This document shows positions 33,485 through 41,125 of a DNA stretch of 42,154 bases, one piece after another. The DNA comes from Gemmatimonadaceae bacterium (GTDB taxonomy: Bacteria; Gemmatimonadota; Gemmatimonadetes; Gemmatimonadales; Gemmatimonadaceae), in assembly GCA_020853635.1 (NCBI GenBank), contig JADYYN010000048.1, positions 1 through 42,154 on the forward strand. Reading direction: 5' to 3'. Positions within the stretch are counted from its first letter, which is position 1, and every line of letters starts with the position of its first letter. Both the position numbers and the translations under genes were made by a program. A model generated the notes under the pieces. That model was not told the DNA's origin. It searched no databases and worked only from the letters and a program-made list of their open reading frames with translations.

Positions 33485-34361
33485 GCAGCGTCCCCGCGAA
33501 CGCCGCGCGCGCTTCCGCCGCGAGTTCGCTCGTGTCGCGGGAGTAACGCGCCGAGAAGTGCGTGAGCACCAGCGTCCGCACGCCGGCCATCTTCGCGACC
33601 GTCGCGGCTTCGCGCGCGGTGGAGTGCATGGTCTCGGCTGCGCGTGCCTGGTCTTCGTCGCCGAAGGTGGCTTCGTGGATGAGCAGGTCCGCGTCCTTCG
33701 CCGCTTCGATGGTCGCCGCGCAGGGCCGCGTGTCGCCGGTGATCACGATGGTGCGCCCTGAACGCGTCGGGCCCACGAGTACCGACGGCTCGATCACTTT
33801 GCCGTTCTCGAGCGTGATCGACTCGCCCTTGTGGATGCGACCCCAGAGCGGCCCCTCGGGGATCCCGAGCTCGCGCGCGAGATCGGGATCGAAGCGCCCG
33901 CGGCGATCGTGTTCAACCAGCGAGTAGCCCACGGCCGCACCGTTGCGGTGCTCCACTGTGAACGGGCGGATCTCGAAGTCCTTGCGCTTGATCGGCGTGC
34001 CCGGCTCGACCTCGGTGACGATGAGCGGGAACGTCAGCTTTTCGTTGCCGAGTCCTTCGGCCTTCTTGAACAGCGCCGTCGCGCCGCGCGGTCCCCAGAT
34101 GTGCAGCGGCTCCGTGCGCGCTTGGAGCGCGAGCGTCTTGAGTAGCCCGAGTGCACCGAGGAAGTGATCGGTGTGGAAGTGCGTGAAGAAGATGTCGCCG
34201 AACGTGAAGCCCACCTGCCACCGCATCATCTGCCGCTGCGTGCCTTCGCCGCAGTCGAACAGCATGGTCTCACCTTCGCGGGTGACCGCGATGGACGAGA
34301 GACCACGTTCGACCGTGGGGCGGGAGGCGGAGGTGCCGAGGAAGCGGATGTGCAGGGACAT
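33438..34361 (-). CDS. rnz: Ribonuclease Z (tRNA 3' endonuclease)
   Basis: A 307-residue metallo-beta-lactamase-fold endonuclease that trims tRNA 3' trailers. It is complete: MSLHIRFLGTSASRPTVERGLSS start, LFDCGEGTQRQ, the zinc motif FFTHFHTDHFLGALG (HxHxDH near residues 63-68), VITGDTRPC, LLIHEATF and the final TLVLTHFSARYSRD. The loop GPRGATALFKKAEG fits the short bacterial form. I chose the ATG at 34361, which begins directly at the conserved strand. The open frame runs on to 34454 but would translate the purine-rich repeat between this gene and the ammonia-lyase. Both tRNA genes in the window lack an encoded CCA, the usual type of substrate for this enzyme. Confidence 0.95.
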   Translation of the reverse strand: MSLHIRFLGTSASRPTVERGLSSIAVTREGETMLFDCGEGTQRQMMRWQVGFTFGDIFFTHFHTDHFLGALGLLKTLALQARTEPLHIWGPRGATALFKKAEGLGNEKLTFPLIVTEVEPGTPIKRKDFEIRPFTVEHRNGAAVGYSLVEHDRRGRFDPDLARELGIPEGPLWGRIHKGESITLENGKVIEPSVLVGPTRSGRTIVITGDTRPCAATIEAAKDADLLIHEATFGDEDQARAAETMHSTAREAATVAKMAGVRTLVLTHFSARYSRDTSELAAEARAAFAGTLLMAKDGMEIGVPYRE

Positions 34362-34380
34362 GAAGGAAGATACAGATGAC

Positions 34381-34430
34381 GGATGGGGGATGGTGGATGG
34401 CGGAGTGGTGCGGGATGCGGGATGCGGGGA
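34381..34430 (-). repeat. GGATGG-type purine repeat between ammonia-lyase and rnz
   Basis: On the plus strand it reads GGATGGGGGATGGTGGATGG, then CGGAGTGGTG and two GGGATGC units. It fills the 79-base gap between two minus-strand genes, just after the ammonia-lyase stop, and resembles the sequences at 6930 and 37261. Confidence 0.55.
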
Positions 34431-34440
34431 ACTGCGATGC

Positions 34441-35409
34441 CTATTTCCCCGCAACGATCTCGGCGTGTTTGGCGGGGTCGATGTTGGCGCCGCTCACGGT
34501 GATCGCGAGGGGGAATCCTCGTGGGTTCAATCGTCGCGCTCTGATCGCAGCGATGCCGACCGCGCCGGCGCCCTCCACCGTGAGGCCCATGCTGCGGTGC
34601 GCCCAGCGGATCGCGTCGGCGATCGCCGTCTCCTCCACCGTCACGATCGCGTCGAGTGCGGCGCGGCCCTGCGCGAACATTTCGTCGTCCACGAGGCCTG
34701 CGAGGCCGTCGGCGAGTGTGGGTTGGTCAGGGATGTCGGTCGCTTCGCCTTTGGCGAGAGCCAGCGCCATGGCGTTGGTGCGCACACTCTGCGCGCCGAG
34801 CACGCGTACGCCGGCAGCAGCGCCCTTCAAGTAGCCACCCATGCCGCCCACCAATCCGCCACCGCCAACACACACAACAACGCCGCGCAGTGTGGGCAGA
34901 TCCTCGAGGATCTCGAGCGCCACGGTCCCCGCACCGGCGAGCAGCGGCTTGCCCGTGCACGGACTCACGAACGTCGCGCCCGTGCGCGCGGCGGCTTCGC
35001 GGGCCGCACGTTCGGCGTCGTCGTACGTGGGCTGCGTGGCATCGACGGTCGCCCCGCTCGCGGCGATCCCATCGCGCTTCACCGCCGGCGCCGTGCTCGG
35101 TACGAACACCGTCGCGCGGACACCGAGTTTCTGCGCGGCGATCGCGATGCCACGGCCGTGATTGCCGGCCGACGACGCGACCACACCACGCGCACGTTCT
35201 TCCTTCGTGAGCGAGAGCAGTGCGTTAAGCGCGCCGCGGATCTTGAACGACCCGCCCACCTGCAGGCATTCAAGCTTGAGGAACACCTCACCGCCGGCGA
35301 GCGCCGAGAGTTCAGCGGCAGGGACCAGCGGCGTGCGCGTCACCACACCCGCGATGCGGGCGGCGGCGTCGCGGACGTCTTTGGGTGTGGGCAGGATCGG
35401 GTCGGTCAC
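34441..35409 (-). CDS. Threonine/serine ammonia-lyase-like PLP enzyme
   Basis: A 322-residue fold-type II PLP enzyme that would deaminate threonine or serine, or racemise serine. The PLP lysine lies in LQVGGSFKIRGALNAL (near residue 56). The Asn of SSAGNHGRGIAIAAQKLG stacks on the cofactor. The glycine loop VVVCVGGGGLVGG binds the phosphate, and AITVSGANIDP closes the site. It has no C-terminal ACT/regulatory domain and is therefore of the catabolic or serine-racemase-like short form rather than the full IlvA type (about 510 residues). The GTG at 35409 has only a G-run directly before it. It begins 15 bases after the photolyase stop, so the two share a transcript. The exact substrate cannot be told from sequence. 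Confidence 0.9.
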   Translation of the reverse strand: MTDPILPTPKDVRDAAARIAGVVTRTPLVPAAELSALAGGEVFLKLECLQVGGSFKIRGALNALLSLTKEERARGVVASSAGNHGRGIAIAAQKLGVRATVFVPSTAPAVKRDGIAASGATVDATQPTYDDAERAAREAAARTGATFVSPCTGKPLLAGAGTVALEILEDLPTLRGVVVCVGGGGLVGGMGGYLKGAAAGVRVLGAQSVRTNAMALALAKGEATDIPDQPTLADGLAGLVDDEMFAQGRAALDAIVTVEETAIADAIRWAHRSMGLTVEGAGAVGIAAIRARRLNPRGFPLAITVSGANIDPAKHAEIVAGK

Positions 35410-35424
35410 CCCCGGAATCTAGCG

Positions 35425-36852
35425 TCAGACGATCGCGCGGTTCATGGCGATGTAGGCCTCCGCATCGAACTTCTCCCGCGCACGCGCCAGCGACATCGGC
35501 CGGATCACGCCCCACACCGGCTTGTCGAACCACGGGCGATCGAACTTCCCGAAGCACCACTGGATGCCGCCGAAGCTCGATGGGTCGCGGCCGTCGAGCC
35601 CGTACTTGTTGTTGAGCAGGATCAGGTGGTCGAGCGCATGCTTGTAGCGCTTGGTCCACGTGAGCACCGACTTGCCCCAGAGCATGCGCGTGACGTTGTG
35701 CATGTAGCCGGTGCGCACGAGCTCGCGCTGTGCGGCGTTCCAGAGTTCGTCGTGTGTCTCGCCGCGCTCGAGTTGCTCGAGTGAATAGACCGCCTCGCGC
35801 GGGTCGTCCTTGTGCGCGTCCATGGTGCGGTGCACCCAGTCCGGCAGACCGCGCAGCTTGCCGTAGTTCGGATTGCGCAGGCAGAAGTTGAACGCGAGTT
35901 CGCGCCACGTGACCAGCTCGTCCTCGAACTTCCGCGCCGACTCCGCGTGTCCCGCCGCGCGCACGGTGCGCAGCACTTCGGCGGCGGAGATCTGTCCGAA
36001 GTGCAGGTACGGGGAAAGGCGCGACGAGCCGTCGGTGTCGCTGGGTTCGTTGCGGCGTTCGGCGTAGTCGGCGAGGGCGCCTTTGCAGAAGGCCTTGAGT
36101 CGCGCCCGCGCGCCGTCGATGCCGCTCGCGAACGGAACCGGTGGCACCGTGTGGTCGATCTCGCACTTGGCAACTTCTGCGGCCACATCAATGCGATCGA
36201 GATCGAGCCGATCGACCTCGATTGAACGCCAGAGGGAATCGGAGAACTCGCGCGACGGCGCGCGGTCCTCGCAGGGCTCCATCGCGAGGTCGAGCACCTT
36301 GGCGATCTTCGGCCGGATGGTACGCGCCGCGTACTCCTCTTTCACGAAGTGGCCCGACGGGATGATCCCGTGTGATTCCACCGTGATCACGCGGCAGGGC
36401 GCACGCTCAGCGAAGCGCTTGGTGCGCTCCGCGATGCCCGCCGTGGGGAAGAGGTCCGTGATGACCTGCGCGGCGCGCGAAGCGAGGCGATCGACCACGC
36501 GGCGGTCGTCATCGCGACGGCGGCGCAGCACGAACTGGTAGCGGAACCCGAGTCGTTCGGCCCGCGCGTGCAGGGCTCTGGCGTTCTCGAGGATCACCGT
36601 GTGGATGCGGTCGTTGGCGTGCTCGTACGTGGGATCGAGCCCCTGATGGATGAGCAGCGGCTTGCCGAGTCGGTCGGCGGCGAGGACGGCGGCCCGGAGC
36701 GCCCAGTTGTCCTCGAACCGGTGCGTGCTCTGCATCCAGTAGAGGATGTACTCGCCTTCGGGCTGTGTGCGGACCTCGTTGGCGACGACCTTGCGGAGGG
36801 CGAGCTGGTCCCGGACGTGGTCGGACTCGAGGGGGTGGAGTTTCGGGCGCAT
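35425..36852 (-). CDS. phr: Class II deoxyribodipyrimidine (CPD) photolyase
   Basis: A 475-residue light-driven DNA repair enzyme from an ATG at 36852. Class II signatures are clear: YWMQSTHRFEDNWAL near residue 40, FEDELVTWRELAFNFC near 313, YMHNVTRMLWGKSVL near 385 and LNNKYGLDGRDPSSFGGIQW near 415, ending CFGKFDRPWFDKPVWG. These build the FAD pocket and the lesion-binding groove. The N-terminal antenna-type Rossmann part is present (PLLIHQGLDPTYEHANDR). Length matches the class (about 450-490). It is the first gene of a minus-strand run with the ammonia-lyase and rnz. The region upstream is shared with the tRNA-Ala gene and holds a hairpin. No light-responsive regulator is adjacent. Confidence 0.95.
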   Translation of the reverse strand: MRPKLHPLESDHVRDQLALRKVVANEVRTQPEGEYILYWMQSTHRFEDNWALRAAVLAADRLGKPLLIHQGLDPTYEHANDRIHTVILENARALHARAERLGFRYQFVLRRRRDDDRRVVDRLASRAAQVITDLFPTAGIAERTKRFAERAPCRVITVESHGIIPSGHFVKEEYAARTIRPKIAKVLDLAMEPCEDRAPSREFSDSLWRSIEVDRLDLDRIDVAAEVAKCEIDHTVPPVPFASGIDGARARLKAFCKGALADYAERRNEPSDTDGSSRLSPYLHFGQISAAEVLRTVRAAGHAESARKFEDELVTWRELAFNFCLRNPNYGKLRGLPDWVHRTMDAHKDDPREAVYSLEQLERGETHDELWNAAQRELVRTGYMHNVTRMLWGKSVLTWTKRYKHALDHLILLNNKYGLDGRDPSSFGGIQWCFGKFDRPWFDKPVWGVIRPMSLARAREKFDAEAYIAMNRAIV

Positions 36853-36918
36853 GTGTCGATAATGCTAAGGTCAGGGGGTGGCGCCCGGTTCCCCGGCCGA
36901 CTATTCTTCCCGAATCGG

Positions 36919-36949
36919 CGGCCCCGCCAAGACCCATCAGGCGGGGCCG
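36919..36949. other. Hairpin upstream of photolyase and tRNA-Ala
   Basis: A perfect ten-base-pair stem CGGCCCCGCC/GGCGGGGCCG (36919-36928 with 36940-36949) with an 11-base loop, in the divergent gap between photolyase and tRNA-Ala. It could be a terminator shield or a leader element. No U-tract lies on either side. The rest of 36853-37033 shows no gene. Confidence 0.4.
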
Positions 36950-37033
36950 TATGCGTGACCGGAACTTTTCTCGATCGTCCCGTGTATGTGTAGGCAGTAA
37001 CGGGAGATGCGGGGACTGGCCGGAACGCGATGC

Positions 37034-37106
37034 GGGGCTGTAGCTCAGCTGGGAGAGCGCTGCAATCGCACTGCAGAGGTCAGGGGTTCGATCCCCCTCA
37101 GCTCCA
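37034..37106 (+). tRNA. tRNA-Ala, anticodon CGC
   Basis: A complete 73-base cloverleaf. The acceptor GGGGCTG pairs with CAGCTCC and includes the G3-U70 pair that identifies alanine tRNA. The D stem is GCTC/GAGC. The anticodon stem CTGCA/TGCAG closes loop ATCGCAC, so the anticodon is CGC (reads GCG). The T arm is AGGGG-TTCGATC-CCCCT and the discriminator is A. CCA is not encoded. The codon read, GCG, is common in the genes here. Confidence 0.96.
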
Positions 37107-37223
37107 TACAAAGTGCTTCGCTGGTTCGCGACTGGGAGATTTGCCCGCCGCCGTTCGGTAGGACGTAGAGTTCCAATGACGGCGCGCGAGGCGACTCTGC
37201 TCACGCGGAACCAGCAATCTTCA

Positions 37224-37260
37224 AACGCCGCAGCCCTACGGGCCGCGGCGTTTTCGATTT
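37224..37260 (+). terminator. Rho-independent terminator after tRNA-Ala
   Basis: Stem AACGCCGC/GCGGCGTT (37224-37231 with 37245-37252), with an inner GCCC/GGGC extension, is followed by a T-rich run TTTTCGATTTT. It lies 117 bases after the tRNA. The stretch between shows no coding signature, so it is a long trailer. Confidence 0.8.
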
Positions 37261-37368
37261 TGGATAGTGGATTGTGGATGGTGGAGGGTGGACGAGCAGC
37301 GGGAGGCCGCGGCTCTCTCCAATCTCCCATCTCCCCTCTCACTTCTCCCCTCTCATTTGCGACGTCTC
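37261..37368 (+). repeat. GGATGG-type purine repeat followed by a CTC-rich pyrimidine tract
   Basis: GGATAGTGGATTGTGGATGG and GTGGAGGGTGG occupy 37262-37291. A C/T-rich tract of CTCCC and CTCTC units (37313-37368) follows. It lies between the tRNA-Ala terminator and the next gene. The 388 bases from 37107 to 37494 hold no supported gene. Confidence 0.5.
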
Positions 37369-37494
37369 GTCGACACATCCGCGCGGCTCGCCCCGCAACG
37401 ACGTCCGAGGCGCGGGGCCGGGTGACTGAGTCGGTGCACGGAACGAGGTGCGGGCGAGACACGCTCGTGCTGGGTTCCCCCGGCCCCGACCCCC

Positions 37495-38631
37495 ATGCGC
37501 GCAACGTTGCTGCTCCCGACCGCCCTGCTGACGCTCGTCGCCTCGTCACCTCTTCGCGCGCAGGAAGCAGCGCCGCGAATCCTTCGCATCAACTCGGAGT
37601 TCGGTGAACCGTTCAGCGCGATGAATGGCCTCATCGAACTCACCGACGGTCGCCTGCTCGTCGCCGACCGCCGGGAGCAGGCGGTGCGTCTCGTCGATCT
37701 CGCGAAGGAGCGACTGCAGGATGCGGCGCGCTCGGGGAAAGGGCCGCTCGAGTACAACTCGCCCGGCGGCTTCTATCGCATGCGCAATGGCGAGATCCGC
37801 ATGATCGACCAGACGCTGCGCCGCTACCTGGTGTTCTCGGCGCAGGGGCGGCCGCTGCGCACCGAGCCGTTCGCGGAGGTGTCGAGCGGCGTGCGGATGA
37901 GCAACGCGGGTGGTGATCCGCATGAACTCGATGAGACCGGCGCGGAAGTCGTGCGCCCCACGATGAACATGGGGCGCGAGTTCGCGCGCGATTCCGGGTG
38001 GGTGATCCGTCGCCACGGCACCAGCGTGGACAGCCTGATTCGGCTGCGGCTACCCGAATCGGTGACCAACTCCGCCGGCGGCGCGCGGGTCACGGCGATC
38101 AAGCGATTCTCGCCGGCGGACGGGATGGCGACGGCGGCGGATGGTCGAATCGCAGTCGTGCGCGCCGAGCCCTATCGTGTGGAGTGGTGGCGCGCCGGCC
38201 AGCGCCTCGCGCAGGGGCCGATCATCCCATACGACGCGCTCAAGGTGACCGATGCCGACCGCGCCGAGGCGGAGAAGGCCCGGGCGCAGGTCAGCATGCC
38301 CGGTGGCATTCGCGTGATGCAGAGTGATGGCAACGGTGGTCAGAAGCCGTTGGATGTCGGCTCGCTGGTGCCGCCGATGCAGATGGCGGAAACGAAGCCG
38401 GCGTTCGACCCCACGCAGCTGCGCGTCGATACACAGGGCCGCGTTTGGGTGCGGCGCTACACCGCACCGGGGGCGGACCACGTGTACGACATCTTCGACG
38501 GCGAAGGCCGCCGAGTGGATCGTGTACAGTTGCCGCAGGACAGCGCGCTCGCCGGCTTCGGGAAGGGCGTGGTGTACGTGGTGCGTACGGATGCGGACGA
38601 GTTGCTCTACCTCGGCCGCATCACGTACTAG
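37495..38631 (+). CDS. Secreted six-bladed beta-propeller-like protein
   Basis: A 378-residue protein from an ATG at 37495. The signal peptide ends SSPLRAQ near residue 23. The body shows propeller-type repeats with G(R/K)-(L/I)-(L/V)-V-(A/V)-D style strands: LIELTDGRLLVADRREQAVRLVDL, RMRNGEIRMIDQTLRRYLVF, ATAADGRIAVVRAEPYRVEWW and LRVDTQGRVWVRRYTAPGADHVYDIFDGEGRRV. The GKGPLEYNSPGGF phrase corresponds to the GDGPGEI loop of related six-bladed propellers. It is probably periplasmic or surface-exposed, binding ligands rather than catalysing; the role is unknown. A lipoprotein at 39769-41076 shares the same plan. Its stop lies six bases from the end of the convergent DinB gene. Confidence 0.83.
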   Translation: MRATLLLPTALLTLVASSPLRAQEAAPRILRINSEFGEPFSAMNGLIELTDGRLLVADRREQAVRLVDLAKERLQDAARSGKGPLEYNSPGGFYRMRNGEIRMIDQTLRRYLVFSAQGRPLRTEPFAEVSSGVRMSNAGGDPHELDETGAEVVRPTMNMGREFARDSGWVIRRHGTSVDSLIRLRLPESVTNSAGGARVTAIKRFSPADGMATAADGRIAVVRAEPYRVEWWRAGQRLAQGPIIPYDALKVTDADRAEAEKARAQVSMPGGIRVMQSDGNGGQKPLDVGSLVPPMQMAETKPAFDPTQLRVDTQGRVWVRRYTAPGADHVYDIFDGEGRRVDRVQLPQDSALAGFGKGVVYVVRTDADELLYLGRITY

Positions 38632-38637
38632 ACGCGT

Positions 38638-39162
38638 TTACCAGCCCGAGCGGCTACGCAGTGCGGTCACGTGGGCGGTGTGATGCCGCGAGTGCCAGGC
38701 GTAGAGGGCCGCCCACACGTCGATCGTTTGCGGACCGCCCGCCGGGTGCAGAAACGGGCGCGCGAACTGCGCCGGCGTGAGTGAGCGGAGCAGCGTGTCG
38801 AGTCGCGCGTGCACGTGATCGAGGATCGCGAGCGAGTGCTCGATCGGCAGCTTGGAGTCCGCGAGTTCGGCCCACTTCTCCTCGGCGTACGGCTTGATGA
38901 CCGGGTTGTCCTCGGTGAGCGCGAGCTTCACGCGGCAGTAGCCGTTCATGTGCGAGTCGGCGACGTGGTGCACGAGCTGCCGGACCGTCCAGCCGCCGGG
39001 CCGATAGGGGGTGTCGATCTGGGCCTCGGTCAGCCCGCGGACGGCGCCGCGGAGGTTGACCGGGAGGGCGGCGAGGGTCGCGATATGCGCCTCGAGGTCG
39101 GCGGCGGTGAGCGACGTGGGCCGCTCGAACCGTCCGATGGGGTAGGAGAGGTCGGAGGTCAT
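38638..39162 (-). CDS. DinB/YfiT-family putative metal-dependent transferase
   Basis: A 174-residue four-helix-bundle protein. The opening DLSYPIGRFERPTSLTAADL and the block YRPGGWTVRQLVHHVADSHMN are typical of the YfiT/BstA branch of the DinB superfamily. The likely metal ligands are the His in QLVHHVADSH (near residue 66) and the pair in the C-terminal AWHSRHHTAHV (near 162 and 166), the usual three-histidine site. Relatives transfer bacillithiol or related thiols, but the thiol of this organism is unknown. The ATG at 39162 is chosen, because the open frame continues to 39324 only by running antisense through tRNA-Gln. It is convergent with the propeller-like gene. Confidence 0.9.
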   Translation of the reverse strand: MTSDLSYPIGRFERPTSLTAADLEAHIATLAALPVNLRGAVRGLTEAQIDTPYRPGGWTVRQLVHHVADSHMNGYCRVKLALTEDNPVIKPYAEEKWAELADSKLPIEHSLAILDHVHARLDTLLRSLTPAQFARPFLHPAGGPQTIDVWAALYAWHSRHHTAHVTALRSRSGW

Positions 39163-39186
39163 ACCTGAACCTAATGCCCCGCGGGG

Positions 39187-39215
39187 TTGCCTCGGCCGGA
39201 GGGCTGGCCTAATTT
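39187..39215 (+). promoter_or_regulatory. Possible sigma-70-type promoter of tRNA-Gln
   Basis: TTGCCT at 39187-39192 and TAATTT at 39210-39215 are separated by 17 bases, placing a start about 24 bases before the tRNA. The match to consensus is partial. Confidence 0.35.
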
Positions 39216-39245
39216 CACGGACTGGCGTTGGTTGCCAGCCGGTAC

Positions 39246-39318
39246 TGCCCCTTAGCTCAACTGGCAGAGCGTCTGACTCTGGATCAGAAGGTTCCTGGTT
39301 CGATTCCAGGAGGGGCAA
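39246..39318 (+). tRNA. tRNA-Gln, anticodon CTG
   Basis: A 73-base cloverleaf. The acceptor TGCCCCT pairs with AGGGGCA and gives the U1-A72 end typical of glutamine tRNA. The D stem is GCTC/GAGC. The anticodon stem TCTGA/TCAGA holds loop CTCTGGA, so the anticodon is CTG (reads CAG). The T arm is CCTGG-TTCGATT-CCAGG and the discriminator is A. CCA is not encoded. The glutaminyl-tRNA synthetase gene lies 1.8 kb downstream. Confidence 0.96.
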
Positions 39319-39353
39319 CTGCAAGGTAAGTGCTTCATTGGCAGCGAGTTGAT

Positions 39354-39388
39354 GCGAGGGGGCGAATCCTGAGGATTCGCCCCCTCGC
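39354..39388 (+). terminator. Strong terminator after tRNA-Gln
   Basis: A perfect 16-base-pair stem (39354-39369 with 39373-39388) closes loop TGA, followed by TCGTTCGTTTGC. It lies 35 bases beyond the tRNA. Confidence 0.8.
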
Positions 39389-39474
39389 TCGTTCGTTTGC
39401 GACGCGATATCGTTCGGTCAGCGAGCAGAGCGAAGAGCCAAGCGCTCGTGGCGGTCACCTCCATTCTTGCGGCC

Positions 39475-39744
39475 ATGAACTACCTGCCACTGCTCACTGC
39501 GATCGTCCTCGCTGGCGGCATCGGCGTCATGTGGCTGTCGTTCCGCCGTCCGCCGCACCGTCGCCTGAGTCTCTTCCTCGCCGGCTGCACGACCACACAG
39601 CTAGGCATGGCGATGCTCGCGAACACGGTCCTCGAGCCGGGCTTCCTGCAGACGACCACTGCGGTCGCATTCACGGTCGGTGCGATCCTCACGCTCGGGC
39701 TCGAAGTCCGGCGCGATCTCTCGGGGACGGACACCGCGCGCTAG
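39475..39744 (+). CDS. Small three-helix membrane protein, unknown
   Basis: An 89-residue protein from the ATG at 39475. Three hydrophobic segments are visible near residues 4-21 (LLTAIVLAGGIGVMWLSF), 33-52 (LFLAGCTTTQLGMAMLANTV) and 62-80. A basic loop RRPPHRRLS lies between the first two, and the C-terminal tail is polar. No family was recognised. It sits alone between the tRNA-Gln terminator and a lipoprotein gene 24 bases downstream on the same strand. The upstream part of the open frame (39397-39474) is charged and probably not translated. The helix pattern supports a real gene, but it could be lineage-specific. Confidence 0.6.
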   Translation: MNYLPLLTAIVLAGGIGVMWLSFRRPPHRRLSLFLAGCTTTQLGMAMLANTVLEPGFLQTTTAVAFTVGAILTLGLEVRRDLSGTDTAR

Positions 39745-39768
39745 CGCCGCGGCGAACGGCCGAAGCAC

Positions 39769-41076
39769 ATGGCCGGAGCTCATGCCCGATACGCAACGCA
39801 TTCGCGGCACTGGGTGTCTTACGGCTGCCCTCCCACCTCGAGACTCACTTTGTCGCTTTGCTCTGCGCGCGTTCTCGTCGTTGCGTCCGCACTCTCCCTG
39901 ACGCTCAGCGCCTGCTCGGCGCCATCCGAAAGCGCGACCAGCGTCGTCGTCGACACGCTGCCCGGCGGCATCGTGCGCACCATGTCGTCCGCGCCGGTCG
40001 ACTCCGGCCACTGGTCACTGGTTCGCGCGCGCGACGTCATGCCGCCCGAGGGCGACAGCGCTGAACTCCTCAAGCCTGCGGACCTCGCGCTCGCGGACGA
40101 CGGGTCGGTGCTCGTGGTGGAGTCCTCGCCGGCATCCATCCGCGTTTATGGTCCTGATGGTCGATGGCAGCGCACGATCTCGCGACCCGGCGACGGTCCC
40201 GGTGAGATCCAGTCGGGCTTCATCGCCGTGCGCGGTGACACGGTGGTGGTGCAGGATCCCGGCAACTCACGCTCGCAGTCGTTCAACTGGCGCACCGGCG
40301 CGTTGCTCTCGTCTCGTCGCACGGTGTGCTGCTACTGGAATCCCATCTGGATCGACGGCAGCGGGCGCGTCTATGTGCGCTCCATCGCCGATCACCCCGA
40401 CAGCACCAAGCGGCACGCGATGGCCCTCGCGCGTTTCGCACTCAACGGGGACGCGGTCGACAGTCTGTTCGCCATCGAGCGACAGGACGCTGCGGCGCCA
40501 AAACCCTGGTTCATACGCCGCGGCACGCAGACGGTGGGCAGTGTGCTCGTGCCGCTGCAACCGCGCACGCACCTCGCCGTCGATCCCACCAAGGCGATCC
40601 TCACAGGATTCAGCAGCAGCTACGTGATCCGTGAGTCGAGCAATGGGCTCGACACCACCGCGCTGTTCGGGCGCAGCGGCGAGTCGGCCCGCGTGAGCGC
40701 CGCTGAGAAATCGGCGCTGGTGGAGGCGATGGTGAAGGGCATGCGCACAGCCAGTCCGACCGGCTCCACCGAACAAGAGCTGCGCATGGCGTTCGATGCG
40801 GCGCTCATCCCCGATGTACGACCCGCCTACGAAGGCCTCTACGCCGACCGCGCCGGCCGCCGTTGGGTGCGGCGTTCGATCGCCGATACCACGGCGGTGG
40901 AGTTCGACCTATTCGACTCCGACGGCAAGTGGCTCGACATCGTGCGAGTCCCGGCGTCGGACTGGCCGGAGAGCGCGTGGATGTCGGTCGCCTTCTCGGC
41001 GACTGAGGTGGCGGTGGTGATCGAGGATGAGGAGGGGCGGCCGTTCGTACGGGTGTATACCATCCGTCGGGGGTAG
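39769..41076 (+). CDS. Propeller-type lipoprotein
   Basis: Up to 435 residues from an ATG at 39769. The signal reads RVLVVASALSLTLSAC with lipobox LTLSAC (Cys near residue 49), so a later start, GTG 39814 or TTG 39850, would give a more normal signal length. The body has the six-bladed-propeller pattern LALADDGSVLVVESSPASIRVYGPDGRW, followed by the hallmark SRPGDGPGEIQSGF, then WIDGSGRVYVRSIAD and YADRAGRRWVRRSIADTT. It resembles the secreted protein at 37495-38631. Such proteins are common in surface lipoproteomes and their ligands are unknown. Two adjacent cysteines (TVCCYWNP) are unusual. The glnS gene follows after 49 bases on the same strand. Confidence 0.83.
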   Translation: MAGAHARYATHSRHWVSYGCPPTSRLTLSLCSARVLVVASALSLTLSACSAPSESATSVVVDTLPGGIVRTMSSAPVDSGHWSLVRARDVMPPEGDSAELLKPADLALADDGSVLVVESSPASIRVYGPDGRWQRTISRPGDGPGEIQSGFIAVRGDTVVVQDPGNSRSQSFNWRTGALLSSRRTVCCYWNPIWIDGSGRVYVRSIADHPDSTKRHAMALARFALNGDAVDSLFAIERQDAAAPKPWFIRRGTQTVGSVLVPLQPRTHLAVDPTKAILTGFSSSYVIRESSNGLDTTALFGRSGESARVSAAEKSALVEAMVKGMRTASPTGSTEQELRMAFDAALIPDVRPAYEGLYADRAGRRWVRRSIADTTAVEFDLFDSDGKWLDIVRVPASDWPESAWMSVAFSATEVAVVIEDEEGRPFVRVYTIRRG

Positions 41077-41125
41077 CTCCACGATGTTAACTTGTGTCGG
41101 TGCGCTCCACCTCTGGCCGACACCC

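Noticed and set aside
37113-37607. Coding frame through the tRNA-Ala trailer and the start of the propeller gene
   Set aside because: It crosses a terminator and simple repeats and is out of frame with the clear signal peptide starting at 37495.
39163-39324. Longer N-terminus for the DinB-family protein
   Set aside because: It would be translated antisense across tRNA-Gln, and family similarity begins at the ATG at 39162.
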